Source of the DNA: CAZEDK01 sp964511025
GTDB taxonomy: Bacteria > Patescibacteriota > Gracilibacteria > UBA1369 > GWF2-33-10
Direction of reading: 5' to 3'
Length of the DNA: 29,052 nucleotides
Assembly (NCBI GenBank): GCA_964511025.1
Contig: CAZEDK010000025.1
Span: forward strand, 1-29,052
Shown here: positions 14,002 to 21,727 of the stretch, in pieces
How the letters are laid out: each line of letters opens with the position of its first letter
Position numbering within the stretch: the stretch's first letter is position 1
Position numbers and translations under genes: made by a program
Notes under the pieces: model-generated
Told to the model about the DNA's origin: nothing
The model's database searches: none
The model's input: only the letters and a program-made list of their open reading frames with translations

Positions 14002-16200
14002 ATGTATAATTTACTGTATTCATTTCGTTTGCTTTGTATGGAAAATATATTGATTGAAATTAAAGAAAAATTACCCGCAATTAATATTGATGTTGTAAAA
14101 AATGCTTTTGAATTTATAGCTAATTTTCAGTCAAAAAAAAGCATCAGAAAAAAAAGAAATTATCAGCAGCACGTAATATCAATTTTAAAATATCTCGTTC
14201 CTTTCTATCCTGATCAAGATACTGTGCTCACTGCGATCCTTCATGAACTTATGGAAGATAGTTACAGTACTTTTGATTCTATAAAAAATAAATTTGGAAT
14301 GAACGTTGCAAAATTAGTTTCAATTATTGAAAGTTTGCGATCTTTAAATACTAAAACACACGAAGAACAGTACGAAAATTATAAAAAACTCTTACTTGCA
14401 ATATCAAAAGATTTAAGAGTTATTTTGCTAAGGTTGATTGATAGACTTGATATTATGGAGCATATAGATGAACAAAGTGAGTCGGTTCAGAAAAAAATTG
14501 CTTTGGATACTATGCTGATATATGTTCCAATTGCCGCGCATTTAGGTGTCTATAGTATTAAAGTCAAGTTAGAGGATATTGCTTTCCATGTATTGCAAAA
14601 AAAAGAATATGAAATGATAGAGCAAGAGTTAAATGCTTATACCAAAAATAATATTGAATTTATGTGCTATGTTGAGGATCAAGTTAAAATGATATTAAAA
14701 CGTTATAAAATATCCGCAGAAGTCTATGGTAGGATTAAACATAAATACAGTATTTACAAAAAACTTTCCGATAAAGGTCAATCGAATTTAGATTCAATAT
14801 TTGATGTTTTTGCGTTGCGAATAATTTTGAATAATTCTCAAGATCAGCTTATGTTGATTGGTAAATGTTATGAAATTTTGGCTATCATGCATCAGCATTT
14901 AACGCCAATACATCCAAAATTCAAAGATTATATTGCTAATCCAAAATTTAATGGATACAGAAGCCTTCATACAACAGTCTATGGACTTGGGATGCAAGAC
15001 ACGAAAAAACCTGTTGAAATTCAAATACGAACAAAACAAATGCATGACGAGGCTGAGCTTGGTTTTGCCGCGCACTCTTTGTACAAAGGTAAAATATCTG
15101 ATAGTGAGGATCCTTCCAATGTAAAATGGATTAAGTCACTGATTTCTCTACAAAAAGAATTAGCTTTTAGGACTAATGTATCTTCTGATTTTAAGTATGA
15201 TATTTTTTCTGAACTGGTTTTCGTTATTTCTGACGATGGGCAAATTTGTGATTTGCCGGCTGGTAGTCGTGCATTGGATTTCGCCTATTATCTGGGGGAA
15301 GATATAGGTCATAGATGTACTCAGATAAAAGTGAATGGTTTGAAAGTGCCTTTCGATTATATTTTGCAAAATGGAGATAATGTAAAAGTTCTTTTGAGTC
15401 AAAATGCGCAACCAAATTTACATTGGATTTCCACTGTCAAAAGTACAGTTGCAAAAAATCATATTAAGGACTTTTTTGAAAAATTTGAAGAAGAAAATCT
15501 TTTTAATTTAGGTAAAAATATTATTAATAAAAAATTAAATAAATTTGGATTAAGTCTTGATAATGATCTTACGTTACTTGCAAATTATGGAAATAGGTTT
15601 TTGAATTTCAAAGAAAGATCAAATGTTGTTGAATTGGTTGGCAAAGGTGATATTACTGTCAATCAGCTTGTCGAAAAAATTTCACCTGATCTTTTTAATA
15701 ATCATAATTCTGTAAGAAATTCTTTGGATATTAAGCAATATAAAAAAAGTTCTGATAATAACAAAATATTAGTCACTGATGTTGAGAATTTGCCGATAAC
15801 TTTTGCAGCTTGTTGTTCTTTTAATGAAGGTGATCCTATTCAAGGATATGTTGGCAGAGGGGCGTCTATAAAAATTCATAGTAAATATTGCAGTGAGCTA
15901 AATAATGTAGATACTAAACGCTTTATTGATGTTTCTTGGCATAATTTTCCAAGACAGCTATATGTTTTTACTATTAAAATAAAAAATGATAGAATAGGTG
16001 TGATTGCCGATATCAGTACAATTCTGAGTAAAAAAGGCTATAATATACTCCATTTCAATTATGATCATGAAAAATGTTCTATAGCATTATCATTGAAATT
16101 ACAAAATCAAAACTCTGCTGAACAGGTGAGTTCTTTGTTGCATGAGCTGTCTGATGTTTTATCAATTTCTTATGCAATGCTTAAACATTCACAAGTTTAA
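14002..16200 (+). CDS. Long RelA/SpoT-family (p)ppGpp synthetase, hydrolase site degenerate
   Basis: This protein makes (p)ppGpp from ATP and GTP/GDP in the stringent response. Its 732 residues have the full long-RSH order. The HD hydrolase-like domain is at about 40-200 and the synthetase at about 235-360, with RIKHKYSIYKK (244-254), GYRSLHTT (318-325) and EIQIRTKQMHDEAE (339-352). A TGS domain follows (about 398-465, DLPAGSRALDFAYYLGEDIGHR), then a zinc-finger-like segment (Cys604, Cys605, His626, Cys630) and a C-terminal ACT domain (about 655-730). In the HD domain the usual His-Asp is His81-Glu82, and the usual DRLHNM is DRLDIM (Asp150, Ile151), so hydrolysis is probably lost. An alternative ATG at 14038 would remove 12 residues; I cannot decide between them. 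The 3' end overlaps recO by 20 bp. Confidence 0.93.
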   Translation: MYNLLYSFRLLCMENILIEIKEKLPAINIDVVKNAFEFIANFQSKKSIRKKRNYQQHVISILKYLVPFYPDQDTVLTAILHELMEDSYSTFDSIKNKFGMNVAKLVSIIESLRSLNTKTHEEQYENYKKLLLAISKDLRVILLRLIDRLDIMEHIDEQSESVQKKIALDTMLIYVPIAAHLGVYSIKVKLEDIAFHVLQKKEYEMIEQELNAYTKNNIEFMCYVEDQVKMILKRYKISAEVYGRIKHKYSIYKKLSDKGQSNLDSIFDVFALRIILNNSQDQLMLIGKCYEILAIMHQHLTPIHPKFKDYIANPKFNGYRSLHTTVYGLGMQDTKKPVEIQIRTKQMHDEAELGFAAHSLYKGKISDSEDPSNVKWIKSLISLQKELAFRTNVSSDFKYDIFSELVFVISDDGQICDLPAGSRALDFAYYLGEDIGHRCTQIKVNGLKVPFDYILQNGDNVKVLLSQNAQPNLHWISTVKSTVAKNHIKDFFEKFEEENLFNLGKNIINKKLNKFGLSLDNDLTLLANYGNRFLNFKERSNVVELVGKGDITVNQLVEKISPDLFNNHNSVRNSLDIKQYKKSSDNNKILVTDVENLPITFAACCSFNEGDPIQGYVGRGASIKIHSKYCSELNNVDTKRFIDVSWHNFPRQLYVFTIKIKNDRIGVIADISTILSKKGYNILHFNYDHEKCSIALSLKLQNQNSAEQVSSLLHELSDVLSISYAMLKHSQV

Positions 16201-16960
16201 GCGTTTGAATATCTTGCCAGAAGCATTCTGATTTTAAATGTCTATATTCACGTAAATAATTAAAATGCTGTATTAAATTTTCTGTTTCATGAATGATTGA
16301 TTTGTTAGCTATGCTAATCTTATTAATTGCATGCCATGTCCCTATTTGCAAAAAATTAAATAATTTGAGGCTGTGAAAATGAAATTTTAAAAATCCGAAA
16401 TTGTTTTTTGTATTTTTATAGCATGTTATACAATGCATTGCTGAGCTGCTTTTTTCAACCATGAAATTATTTGCAATTTTTGCTTTGCAAAAATGGCAGG
16501 TTTTTTCTGTATTCAAAAATCCCATTATTGTTAACGCTTTTATGTAAAATGCTATTTTGATAAGTTCTTCTTTGTTGTTTATTATTAATAGGAGATCAAA
16601 ACTTTCTTGCAGTAACTCAAAATATCCATCGATGATTTGCTGTTCGGCTGTAAACAGTATCGTCATTTCTGCAATTGCGCTTGCAATCGCAAATTTGCTT
16701 GTTTCTATTGTGATTGTATTTAAATATTTTTCAACTTTGATATCCTTTATAATAAATTTATTGTTTCTGTTTTCAAGTACTAAATGTATTTGTGAAAATG
16801 ATTCGAGTTTGCCATTGAATTTATTTTTTATATCTCGTAATGATTTTACAAAGATTGAAATTCTACCGATCTGTTCACAAAATAAATCTACAAAAGAGTC
16901 TCTTTCAAGATATGGACGTTTTTTCAAAACTATAGCTCGCGTACTAATTGACTCGTACAT
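16181..16960 (-). CDS. recO: DNA repair protein RecO
   Basis: RecO loads RecA onto SSB-coated single strands with RecR in gap repair. The 259-residue protein begins ESISTRAIVLKKRPYLERDS, the usual OB-fold start of RecO (compare 'TRAIVL...Y.E.D'). It continues with an all-helical middle and carries a zinc-binding set CHFC (Cys155, Cys158) and CITC (Cys177, Cys180). It is the last gene of a minus-strand run: its ATG is 1 bp past the ftsX stop, so translation is probably coupled. Its 3' end overlaps the convergent RelA/SpoT gene by 20 bp. The sequence is divergent, but the length, OB start and four cysteines agree. Confidence 0.88.
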   Translation of the reverse strand: MYESISTRAIVLKKRPYLERDSFVDLFCEQIGRISIFVKSLRDIKNKFNGKLESFSQIHLVLENRNNKFIIKDIKVEKYLNTITIETSKFAIASAIAEMTILFTAEQQIIDGYFELLQESFDLLLIINNKEELIKIAFYIKALTIMGFLNTEKTCHFCKAKIANNFMVEKSSSAMHCITCYKNTKNNFGFLKFHFHSLKLFNFLQIGTWHAINKISIANKSIIHETENLIQHFNYLREYRHLKSECFWQDIQTLKLVNV

Positions 16961-16961
16961 A

Positions 16962-17861
16962 TTAAAGTGGTGATTTATTTATATATCTTTGTATTGCGAG
17001 CATGCTCGCGCTGACGCTGATCGTTATGCAAAATAAGAATTGCCAAATACTCAATTCATAAAATGCCGTATAAAAATTTTCAAAATCAACCAAAAATAAA
17101 TTTGTATTTGTGAAAAAAATATAAGTCATTACAAAACTGATTATGGAAGAAAATAATCCATAAAAGACACCTTCTATAACAAATGGTAGTCTGATAAATT
17201 TTAAATCTGCGCCTACCAATTGTTGTATCGCTATTTCTTTGCTTCTATTTTGGATAGTTAAATGCAAAGCATTCATAATAATTAATGTAGCGCCAATACT
17301 AAAACTAATAATAATTGCTACTAACAGATTTTTTGTAAATGTGCTAATGGAAATTAATTTTTTTGTAATTTCAAGATTTTCTTGATTTTTTTCGAAATTT
17401 GTAATCAGCGATTTGTAATTGCTGGAATTTATTTCATCGATGATTTTTTCATGTTCATTTGGGTCTTTTGTTATTATTGTTATGCTTGCGGGTAATGGAT
17501 TATCAATATCGTATTCTTCAAATGGATCACCTCTGTTTGGATATTTGAGTAGTATAGTATCAAGAGCTTCCTTTTTTGATGTGTAAAAAGCATTTTCAAC
17601 GTTAGTTATTTTTTTAATTTCATTTATAAATTGAGTTACAGAAAGATAATCTATCTCATCTTGTAAATATAAAATAATATCTACTTTTTTATTTAATTCT
17701 TCTATCCCAGATTTAGTTAAAAAATGAACGCTTAGTATTACATGAAAAATGAATACAATTAAGCTGATGATTATAAGTGTTGATATGGTGAGTATTTTAT
17801 TTCGCCATATATTTTTAAATGCGCTATAAAATATTCTTTTGATGTAGATTTTATTTGGCAT
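16962..17861 (-). CDS. ftsX: Cell division protein FtsX (permease-like)
   Basis: FtsX is the membrane half of the FtsEX ABC-type complex, which controls peptidoglycan hydrolases at the division site. The 299-residue protein has a cytoplasmic start with the typical FYSAFKNIWRNKILTISTL motif and a first helix (about 24-48). An external domain (about 50-165, with VDIILYLQDEI and a YPNRGDPFEEY-NPLPASI segment) follows, then three helices (about 172-198, 222-246, 270-290) and the conserved EIAIQQLVGAD loop. FtsE is not next to it here, which is unusual. It overlaps the upstream RibL-like gene by 11 bp and is followed 1 bp later by recO, so the genes form one transcription unit. A perfect 14-bp palindrome GCGAGCATGCTCGC lies near its 3' end (16994-17007). 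Confidence 0.9.
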   Translation of the reverse strand: MPNKIYIKRIFYSAFKNIWRNKILTISTLIIISLIVFIFHVILSVHFLTKSGIEELNKKVDIILYLQDEIDYLSVTQFINEIKKITNVENAFYTSKKEALDTILLKYPNRGDPFEEYDIDNPLPASITIITKDPNEHEKIIDEINSSNYKSLITNFEKNQENLEITKKLISISTFTKNLLVAIIISFSIGATLIIMNALHLTIQNRSKEIAIQQLVGADLKFIRLPFVIEGVFYGLFSSIISFVMTYIFFTNTNLFLVDFENFYTAFYELSIWQFLFCITISVSASMLAIQRYINKSPL

Positions 17862-18273
17862 TTTTTGATTTTATGAGAGATGATTTAAATATTTCCGGCT
17901 TAAAACTATCTAATCGAATAATTTTTGTATCTAGTTTGAGATCAATCAATAATTTTGGAATTGTCTGTGTAAATACAAATTGATCATAGCCGAATACAAT
18001 TATATCAGGTCTAAATTTTTTGATCACTTTATATTTATCATCACTATATCCTAAACATACTTTGTCAACATATTCTATTTTGCTTACTTGCCTTAATCTC
18101 TCTTTCTGTTTTTGTTCAGGAAGTCGACCTTTTACTTTTAATACAGTTTCATCTCTCGCGATAACAGCTATCAAAAAATTACCATATTTTTTAGCTTCTC
18201 GAAAGAGATGCAAATGACCTTCATGCAACACGTCAAACGTACCAAAAACCATTATTTTTTTAATTTCCTCCAT
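17851..18273 (-). CDS. RibL-like FAD synthase / cytidylyltransferase-fold nucleotidyltransferase
   Basis: This family transfers a nucleotide to a phosphorylated substrate: FMN to FAD in RibL, CDP-glycerol in TagD. The 140-residue protein opens with KIMVFGTFDVLHEGHLHLF, holding the HxGH motif (His17 to His20). It continues with IAVIARDETVLKVKGR and DIIVFGYDQ (GYDQ at 95-98). GYDQ and the V-ARD stretch are closer to archaeal-type FAD synthase RibL than to TagD. It sits in the run small membrane protein - this gene - ftsX - recO, 3 bp after the first and overlapping ftsX by 11 bp. The substrate is inferred only. Confidence 0.78.
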   Translation of the reverse strand: MEEIKKIMVFGTFDVLHEGHLHLFREAKKYGNFLIAVIARDETVLKVKGRLPEQKQKERLRQVSKIEYVDKVCLGYSDDKYKVIKKFRPDIIVFGYDQFVFTQTIPKLLIDLKLDTKIIRLDSFKPEIFKSSLIKSKNAK

Positions 18274-18276
18274 GAC

Positions 18277-18603
18277 TTATAAATCTTGCGTAAATAAATT
18301 AAAATAAATGAGCATTAGAAATACAATAATGCCTATACTGAGAAGAGCTATATCGGCTTTTTTTGATTCATAGTTATGTTTTATAAAAAAAACTTTTATT
18401 GAGCTCAGTAAATAGACTATTCCTGCACTTATGAATGGGATGTCAAAACTGTTATTGATTATATAACTTATATTTGCAAAGTAATTATTTAGAAAAAAAA
18501 CTCCGGAGCTGAAATGTATAATGCCAATAATAAAAAAGAAAAATAGAGATGTGATTTGCAAATTTTTTATTGAATTTAAATTGTTTTTTATTTCTTCCGC
18601 CAT
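18277..18603 (-). CDS. Small hypothetical membrane protein (three helices)
   Basis: I do not recognise a family. The 108-residue protein has a short polar N-terminus and three hydrophobic segments: about 16-40, 52-72 and 84-103. The middle loop has SSIKVFFIKHNYESKKAD, which is charged. It is the first gene of the minus-strand run leading to the RibL-like gene, ftsX and recO, and has a good promoter upstream. The ATG at 18603 is the only sensible start. Confidence 0.65.
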   Translation of the reverse strand: MAEEIKNNLNSIKNLQITSLFFFFIIGIIHFSSGVFFLNNYFANISYIINNSFDIPFISAGIVYLLSSIKVFFIKHNYESKKADIALLSIGIIVFLMLIYFNLFTQDL

Positions 18604-18645
18604 TTTATTTTTTAATGATTAAACTAAAAATAGTTTTCGAAATTC

Positions 18646-18674
18646 ATTATATATACTTGACCTTAATAATACAA
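18646..18674 (-). promoter_or_regulatory. Promoter for the minus-strand run ending in recO
   Basis: On the minus strand, TTGTAT (18674-18669), a 17-nt spacer and TATAAT (18651-18646) form a near-consensus promoter. Transcription would start about 35 nt before the ATG at 18603. It lies in the divergent gap shared with gatC. Confidence 0.6.
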
Positions 18675-18712
18675 TAAAGCTAAGTTAGTTACAGTATAAA
18701 ATTCAATAAAAA

Positions 18713-19012
18713 ATGGCTTTAACTGAGGAACAAATCAGGCATATCGCAAAACTGGCTAGACTGAAACTTTCAGACGATCAAGTGTCCAAATTTGCGAAAC
18801 AAATAGATGGTGTACTTAAATATATGGATGTTTTGAATGAAGTTGATACAGATGGCGTTGTTGAGACATCTCAAGTCACAGGCCTTAAAAATGTTTCAAG
18901 AGAAGATATTGTGAAAAATCAAGCTTTTGAAGAAAACATGCCACCATTTCTTAAATCAAGTCCTTTTCCAATAGAGAGAAGGCAAATTAATGTACCGGGA
19001 GTATTTGAATAA
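18713..19012 (+). CDS. gatC: Asp-tRNA(Asn)/Glu-tRNA(Gln) amidotransferase subunit GatC
   Basis: GatC is the small stabilising subunit of GatCAB, which converts Glu-tRNA(Gln) or Asp-tRNA(Asn) to the amide form. The 99-residue protein has the family start LTEEQIRHIAKLARLKLSDD, then QIDGVLKYMDVLNEVDTDGV and the ending KSSPFPIERRQINVPGVFE, all typical, at the normal length. gatA begins 4 bp after its stop, so the two are co-transcribed and probably translationally coupled. gatB is not in this window. The presence of GatCA suggests the organism uses the indirect route for Gln-tRNA or Asn-tRNA. Confidence 0.96.
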   Translation: MALTEEQIRHIAKLARLKLSDDQVSKFAKQIDGVLKYMDVLNEVDTDGVVETSQVTGLKNVSREDIVKNQAFEENMPPFLKSSPFPIERRQINVPGVFE

Positions 19013-19016
19013 CAAC

Positions 19017-20456
19017 ATGGAACTAAACAAATTAACAATATCGAAGGCTGCGAGAGCTTTACGCGAAAAGAAAATTTCTTGCTTGGAGCTTACCAAAGCA
19101 TGTCTCAAGAAAATCCAAGATAACGATAAAGATATTAATGCTTTTATTACGGTGAATACTGAGAATGCTATTAATGAAGCACAAGAACTTGACTCTGCAT
19201 TCGCGAAAAATTTAGATCTGCCTGTTTTAGCTGGAATACCTTTTGCTATTAAAGATCTTTTTAATACTCAGGGTGTCAAATCAACTTCAGGTTCAAAAAT
19301 GCTTGAAAATTTTATTCCACAGTACAACGCAGTTTCTTATAAAAAATTAAAAGAACAAAACTCTATATTAATAGGTAAAACGGCATGTGATGAATTTGCT
19401 TGCGGAGCTTCTGGAGAGCATTGTTTTACAGGGGTGACGAGAAATCCTCATGATTTAACTAGAGTTTCGGGTGGCTCATCTGCAGGTTCAGCTGCTTCTG
19501 TGGCGGCTGATATGTGTATCTATTCGATTGGTACTGATACTGGAGGTTCCATAAGGCAACCTGCTTCTTTCTGCGGTGTTGTAGGAACGAAAGTAACATA
19601 TGGTAGGGTTTCAAGGTATGGAGTTACAGCCATGGCTAGTTCGCTTGATACGATTGGTCCAATTACAAAAACAGTAGAGGATGCTGCGATAGTTTTGCAG
19701 GCAATTGCTGGACATGATGATCTTGATTCAACAACGCCAAATATTTCTGTGCCTAATTACAGTTCTTTTTTAAATAAAAATGTTAAAGATTTAAAAATAG
19801 GTGTGCCAAGAGAATATTTTGAAGAAGGAATTGATCCCGAGATCGCAAAAGTTGTAAAAAATGCTTTGACTAATTTTGAGAAACAAGGAGCTATTTTAAA
19901 AGAAATATCTTTGCCAATGACAAAATATGGCGTGTCAGTTTATTATATAATAATGCCAACTGAGTTGAGTGCTAATTTAGGTAGATTTGATGCTGTGCGT
20001 TATGGCAGAAAATCTACGGAAGCGTTTTCTGATTTGATAGATTATTATTCAAAAGCCAGAGTAGAAGGTTTCGGTGATGAAATAATAAGACGAATAATGA
20101 TTGGGACTTATGTTTCTTCTTCCGGTTATTACGATGCTTATTATAAAAAAGCGCAAAAAGTTAGGACACTTGTTATAAAAGATTTTGATCAAGCATTTCA
20201 AGATGTAGATGTTATATGTGGTCCAACCTCTCCTATCACTCCATGGAAATTTGGCGAGAATGAAAACAATCCTCTTGCGGAATACTTGGCTGATTCGATG
20301 ACTATACCTGCTTCTCTTGCCGGCATTCCTGGTATTTCAATTCCATGCGGAAAAGATAAAAGTGGATTACCTGTAGGTTTACAAATTCTAGCACCTCAAT
20401 TTGAAGAAGGAAGGCTGATTACCATTGGAGATTTTTATGAGAAAAATTTGATCTAA
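19017..20456 (+). CDS. gatA: Asp-tRNA(Asn)/Glu-tRNA(Gln) amidotransferase subunit GatA
   Basis: GatA is the amidase subunit of GatCAB; it releases ammonia from glutamine for the tRNA-bound amino acid. I chose the ATG at 19017 (479 residues) rather than an in-frame ATG at 18990 inside gatC. From 19017 the Ser-cis-Ser-Lys triad falls at Lys79 (FAIKDLF), Ser154 (GGSSAGSAAS) and Ser178 (TDTGGSIRQPASF), the same numbers as in well-studied GatA. The amidase signature region is complete and the C-terminus (DVICGPTSPITPW, LAGIPGISIPCG, LPVGLQILAP) is normal. Spacing is 4 bp after gatC; a small unknown gene follows after 5 bp. Confidence 0.96.
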   Translation: MELNKLTISKAARALREKKISCLELTKACLKKIQDNDKDINAFITVNTENAINEAQELDSAFAKNLDLPVLAGIPFAIKDLFNTQGVKSTSGSKMLENFIPQYNAVSYKKLKEQNSILIGKTACDEFACGASGEHCFTGVTRNPHDLTRVSGGSSAGSAASVAADMCIYSIGTDTGGSIRQPASFCGVVGTKVTYGRVSRYGVTAMASSLDTIGPITKTVEDAAIVLQAIAGHDDLDSTTPNISVPNYSSFLNKNVKDLKIGVPREYFEEGIDPEIAKVVKNALTNFEKQGAILKEISLPMTKYGVSVYYIIMPTELSANLGRFDAVRYGRKSTEAFSDLIDYYSKARVEGFGDEIIRRIMIGTYVSSSGYYDAYYKKAQKVRTLVIKDFDQAFQDVDVICGPTSPITPWKFGENENNPLAEYLADSMTIPASLAGIPGISIPCGKDKSGLPVGLQILAPQFEEGRLITIGDFYEKNLI

Positions 20457-20461
20457 TTTAT

Positions 20462-21013
20462 ATGAGGAAAGTTTTACTTATATCTACAATTGATAATGAA
20501 AATGCACTTTTATCTTTTATTCCTGCTTTGAAAAAAACAATATATTTGGATGATATTATTTTGTGCAATAGTTTTAATAATTCTCATATGGCTTTTATTA
20601 ATGAGCCACTTAATTTACCTGCAATTCATGAACAAGATCCTAACTATCATGTCTCTTTTAATCAGGGGATAGAAGTTGTACAAAAAAAGTATTCAAATGA
20701 AAATGTAATTATATTCTTTTTGACTCAAGTAAATGATTTAGCGATAACAAATATTGTAAAAATCGCCAAACTTATTGAGGATGAAGGTTATGATATGGTA
20801 TGTGTGGAAGGAGAAAGCATAAAGGATAAGGGAAAAAGTTTATCTAATCTTTTAGAAACATTTTGTAAAAAAAATACTTTTGAAACTAGTCCTTTGCAGG
20901 GGATGAAAATGCGAAAATTGTTGCAATTAAATACCTTATCTTTTGGTAAAAAATGGAAAAATGCTTTGATATCAAAAGCAATTAAGTCGGAGTATTTTTA
21001 TCTTCAAATATAG
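20462..21013 (+). CDS. Hypothetical protein downstream of gatA
   Basis: I do not recognise this 183-residue protein. It starts MRKVLLISTIDNENALLSFI, a beta strand then helix as in Rossmann or glycosyltransferase-A folds. It has a second strand NVIIFFLTQVND (about 81-92) followed by a helix and the strand DMVCVEGES. This alternation faintly resembles the nucleotide-binding half of family-2 glycosyltransferases, but no DxD or other clear motif is present. It begins 5 bp after the gatA stop, so it is probably co-transcribed with gatCA. Its 3' end overlaps yggS by 32 bp. No signal peptide or membrane helix is seen. Confidence 0.6.
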   Translation: MRKVLLISTIDNENALLSFIPALKKTIYLDDIILCNSFNNSHMAFINEPLNLPAIHEQDPNYHVSFNQGIEVVQKKYSNENVIIFFLTQVNDLAITNIVKIAKLIEDEGYDMVCVEGESIKDKGKSLSNLLETFCKKNTFETSPLQGMKMRKLLQLNTLSFGKKWKNALISKAIKSEYFYLQI

Positions 21014-21668
21014 CGTTGCCAATTCTTATCATGTTTGAGCCTGCTTTTAATGCTATCTTGTAATCGTTAGACATGCCCATTGATATAGTTGTTAGTTGAA
21101 AGTTTTTAGTTTTTAGTTCTTTGTTTAGATTGTTGTACAAATTAGCAAGTTTTTCAAAACCTTCATAAGTTTTTTTTGCGGATAGATTATCCATTGCGAT
21201 TGTCATGAGACCATTTATTTTTATATTTTTATAATTCTTGGAAAGCTCTATTATTTTTTTTGAATTAATTTCGTTTGAATGAAATCCAAATTTCTTTGGA
21301 TCTTCAAAAATATTGATTTGTAATAATATAGACATAATTTTGTGAATTGTTGCTGATTCTTTATTAATTTTTTCCAATAATTCAAAAGAATCTACTGACT
21401 GTATCATGTCAAAAATTTCTACAGCTTTTTTGACTTTGTTTGATTGTAGGTGGCCAATGAGATGAAATTTAATCCCCCTGACCCCCTTTATCAAGGGGGC
21501 TTTTTTCAGAGCTTCTTGAACTTTGTTTTCACTAATATCTATAGCTCCAGCATTAATAACTTTTTTGATTTCATCTAGATTCCTATTTTTTGTAACTACT
21601 ACGAGTGTTACATCTTGTGTGTATTTTTTAATTTCATTTAAGATTTCTTGAATTTTTTGTTCTAACAT
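20982..21668 (-). CDS. yggS: YggS/PLPBP-family pyridoxal phosphate homeostasis protein
   Basis: This family binds pyridoxal 5'-phosphate and keeps its level and amino acid pools in balance; no clear catalytic reaction is known. The 228-residue protein has the cofactor Lys27 (VVVTKNRNLDEI), SENKVQEALKK (46-56), FHLIGHLQSNKVKK (68-81), IQSVDS, LLQINI, KFGF, GLMTIA and, near the end, SMGMSNDYKIALKAGSNMIRIG, all in the expected order. Residues about 57-66 (APLIKGVRGI), just before the FHLIG strand, are an in-frame insertion encoded by a G/C-rich palindromic repeat; the normal family has only a few residues here. It is transcribed away from der. Confidence 0.92.
   Translation of the reverse strand: MLEQKIQEILNEIKKYTQDVTLVVVTKNRNLDEIKKVINAGAIDISENKVQEALKKAPLIKGVRGIKFHLIGHLQSNKVKKAVEIFDMIQSVDSFELLEKINKESATIHKIMSILLQINIFEDPKKFGFHSNEINSKKIIELSKNYKNIKINGLMTIAMDNLSAKKTYEGFEKLANLYNNLNKELKTKNFQLTTISMGMSNDYKIALKAGSNMIRIGNAIFEDKNTPT
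21471..21500 (+). repeat. G/C-rich palindromic repeat inserted in frame in yggS
   Basis: CCCCCTT (21482-21488), TATC and AAGGGGG (21493-21499) form a perfect 7-bp stem with a 4-nt loop, next to a further CCCCCTG copy (21473-21479). On the plus strand it is followed by CTTTTTTC, so it also has the form of an intrinsic terminator for transcripts running from gatCA. It stands out sharply from the AT-rich surroundings. Confidence 0.75.
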
Positions 21669-21727
21669 AGTATTTGTTATTTAGAGTCTAGTAGTATACA
21701 TTCTATATGCTAAGAAAAGTTTAACAA

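Noticed and set aside
16557..16973. Plus-strand open frame of 138 codons opposite recO
   Set aside because: recO has its zinc cysteines and OB start in the other strand; this frame is its complement.
16994..17007. Perfect 14-bp palindrome GCGAGCATGCTCGC in ftsX as a regulatory site
   Set aside because: It lies within ftsX coding sequence near the 3' end, has no loop or T-run, and nothing ties it to a regulator; kept only as a note.
18990..19016. Upstream ATG for gatA inside gatC
   Set aside because: From 19017 the catalytic triad falls at Lys79/Ser154/Ser178 as in known GatA; the nine extra residues are an out-of-frame reading of the gatC end.
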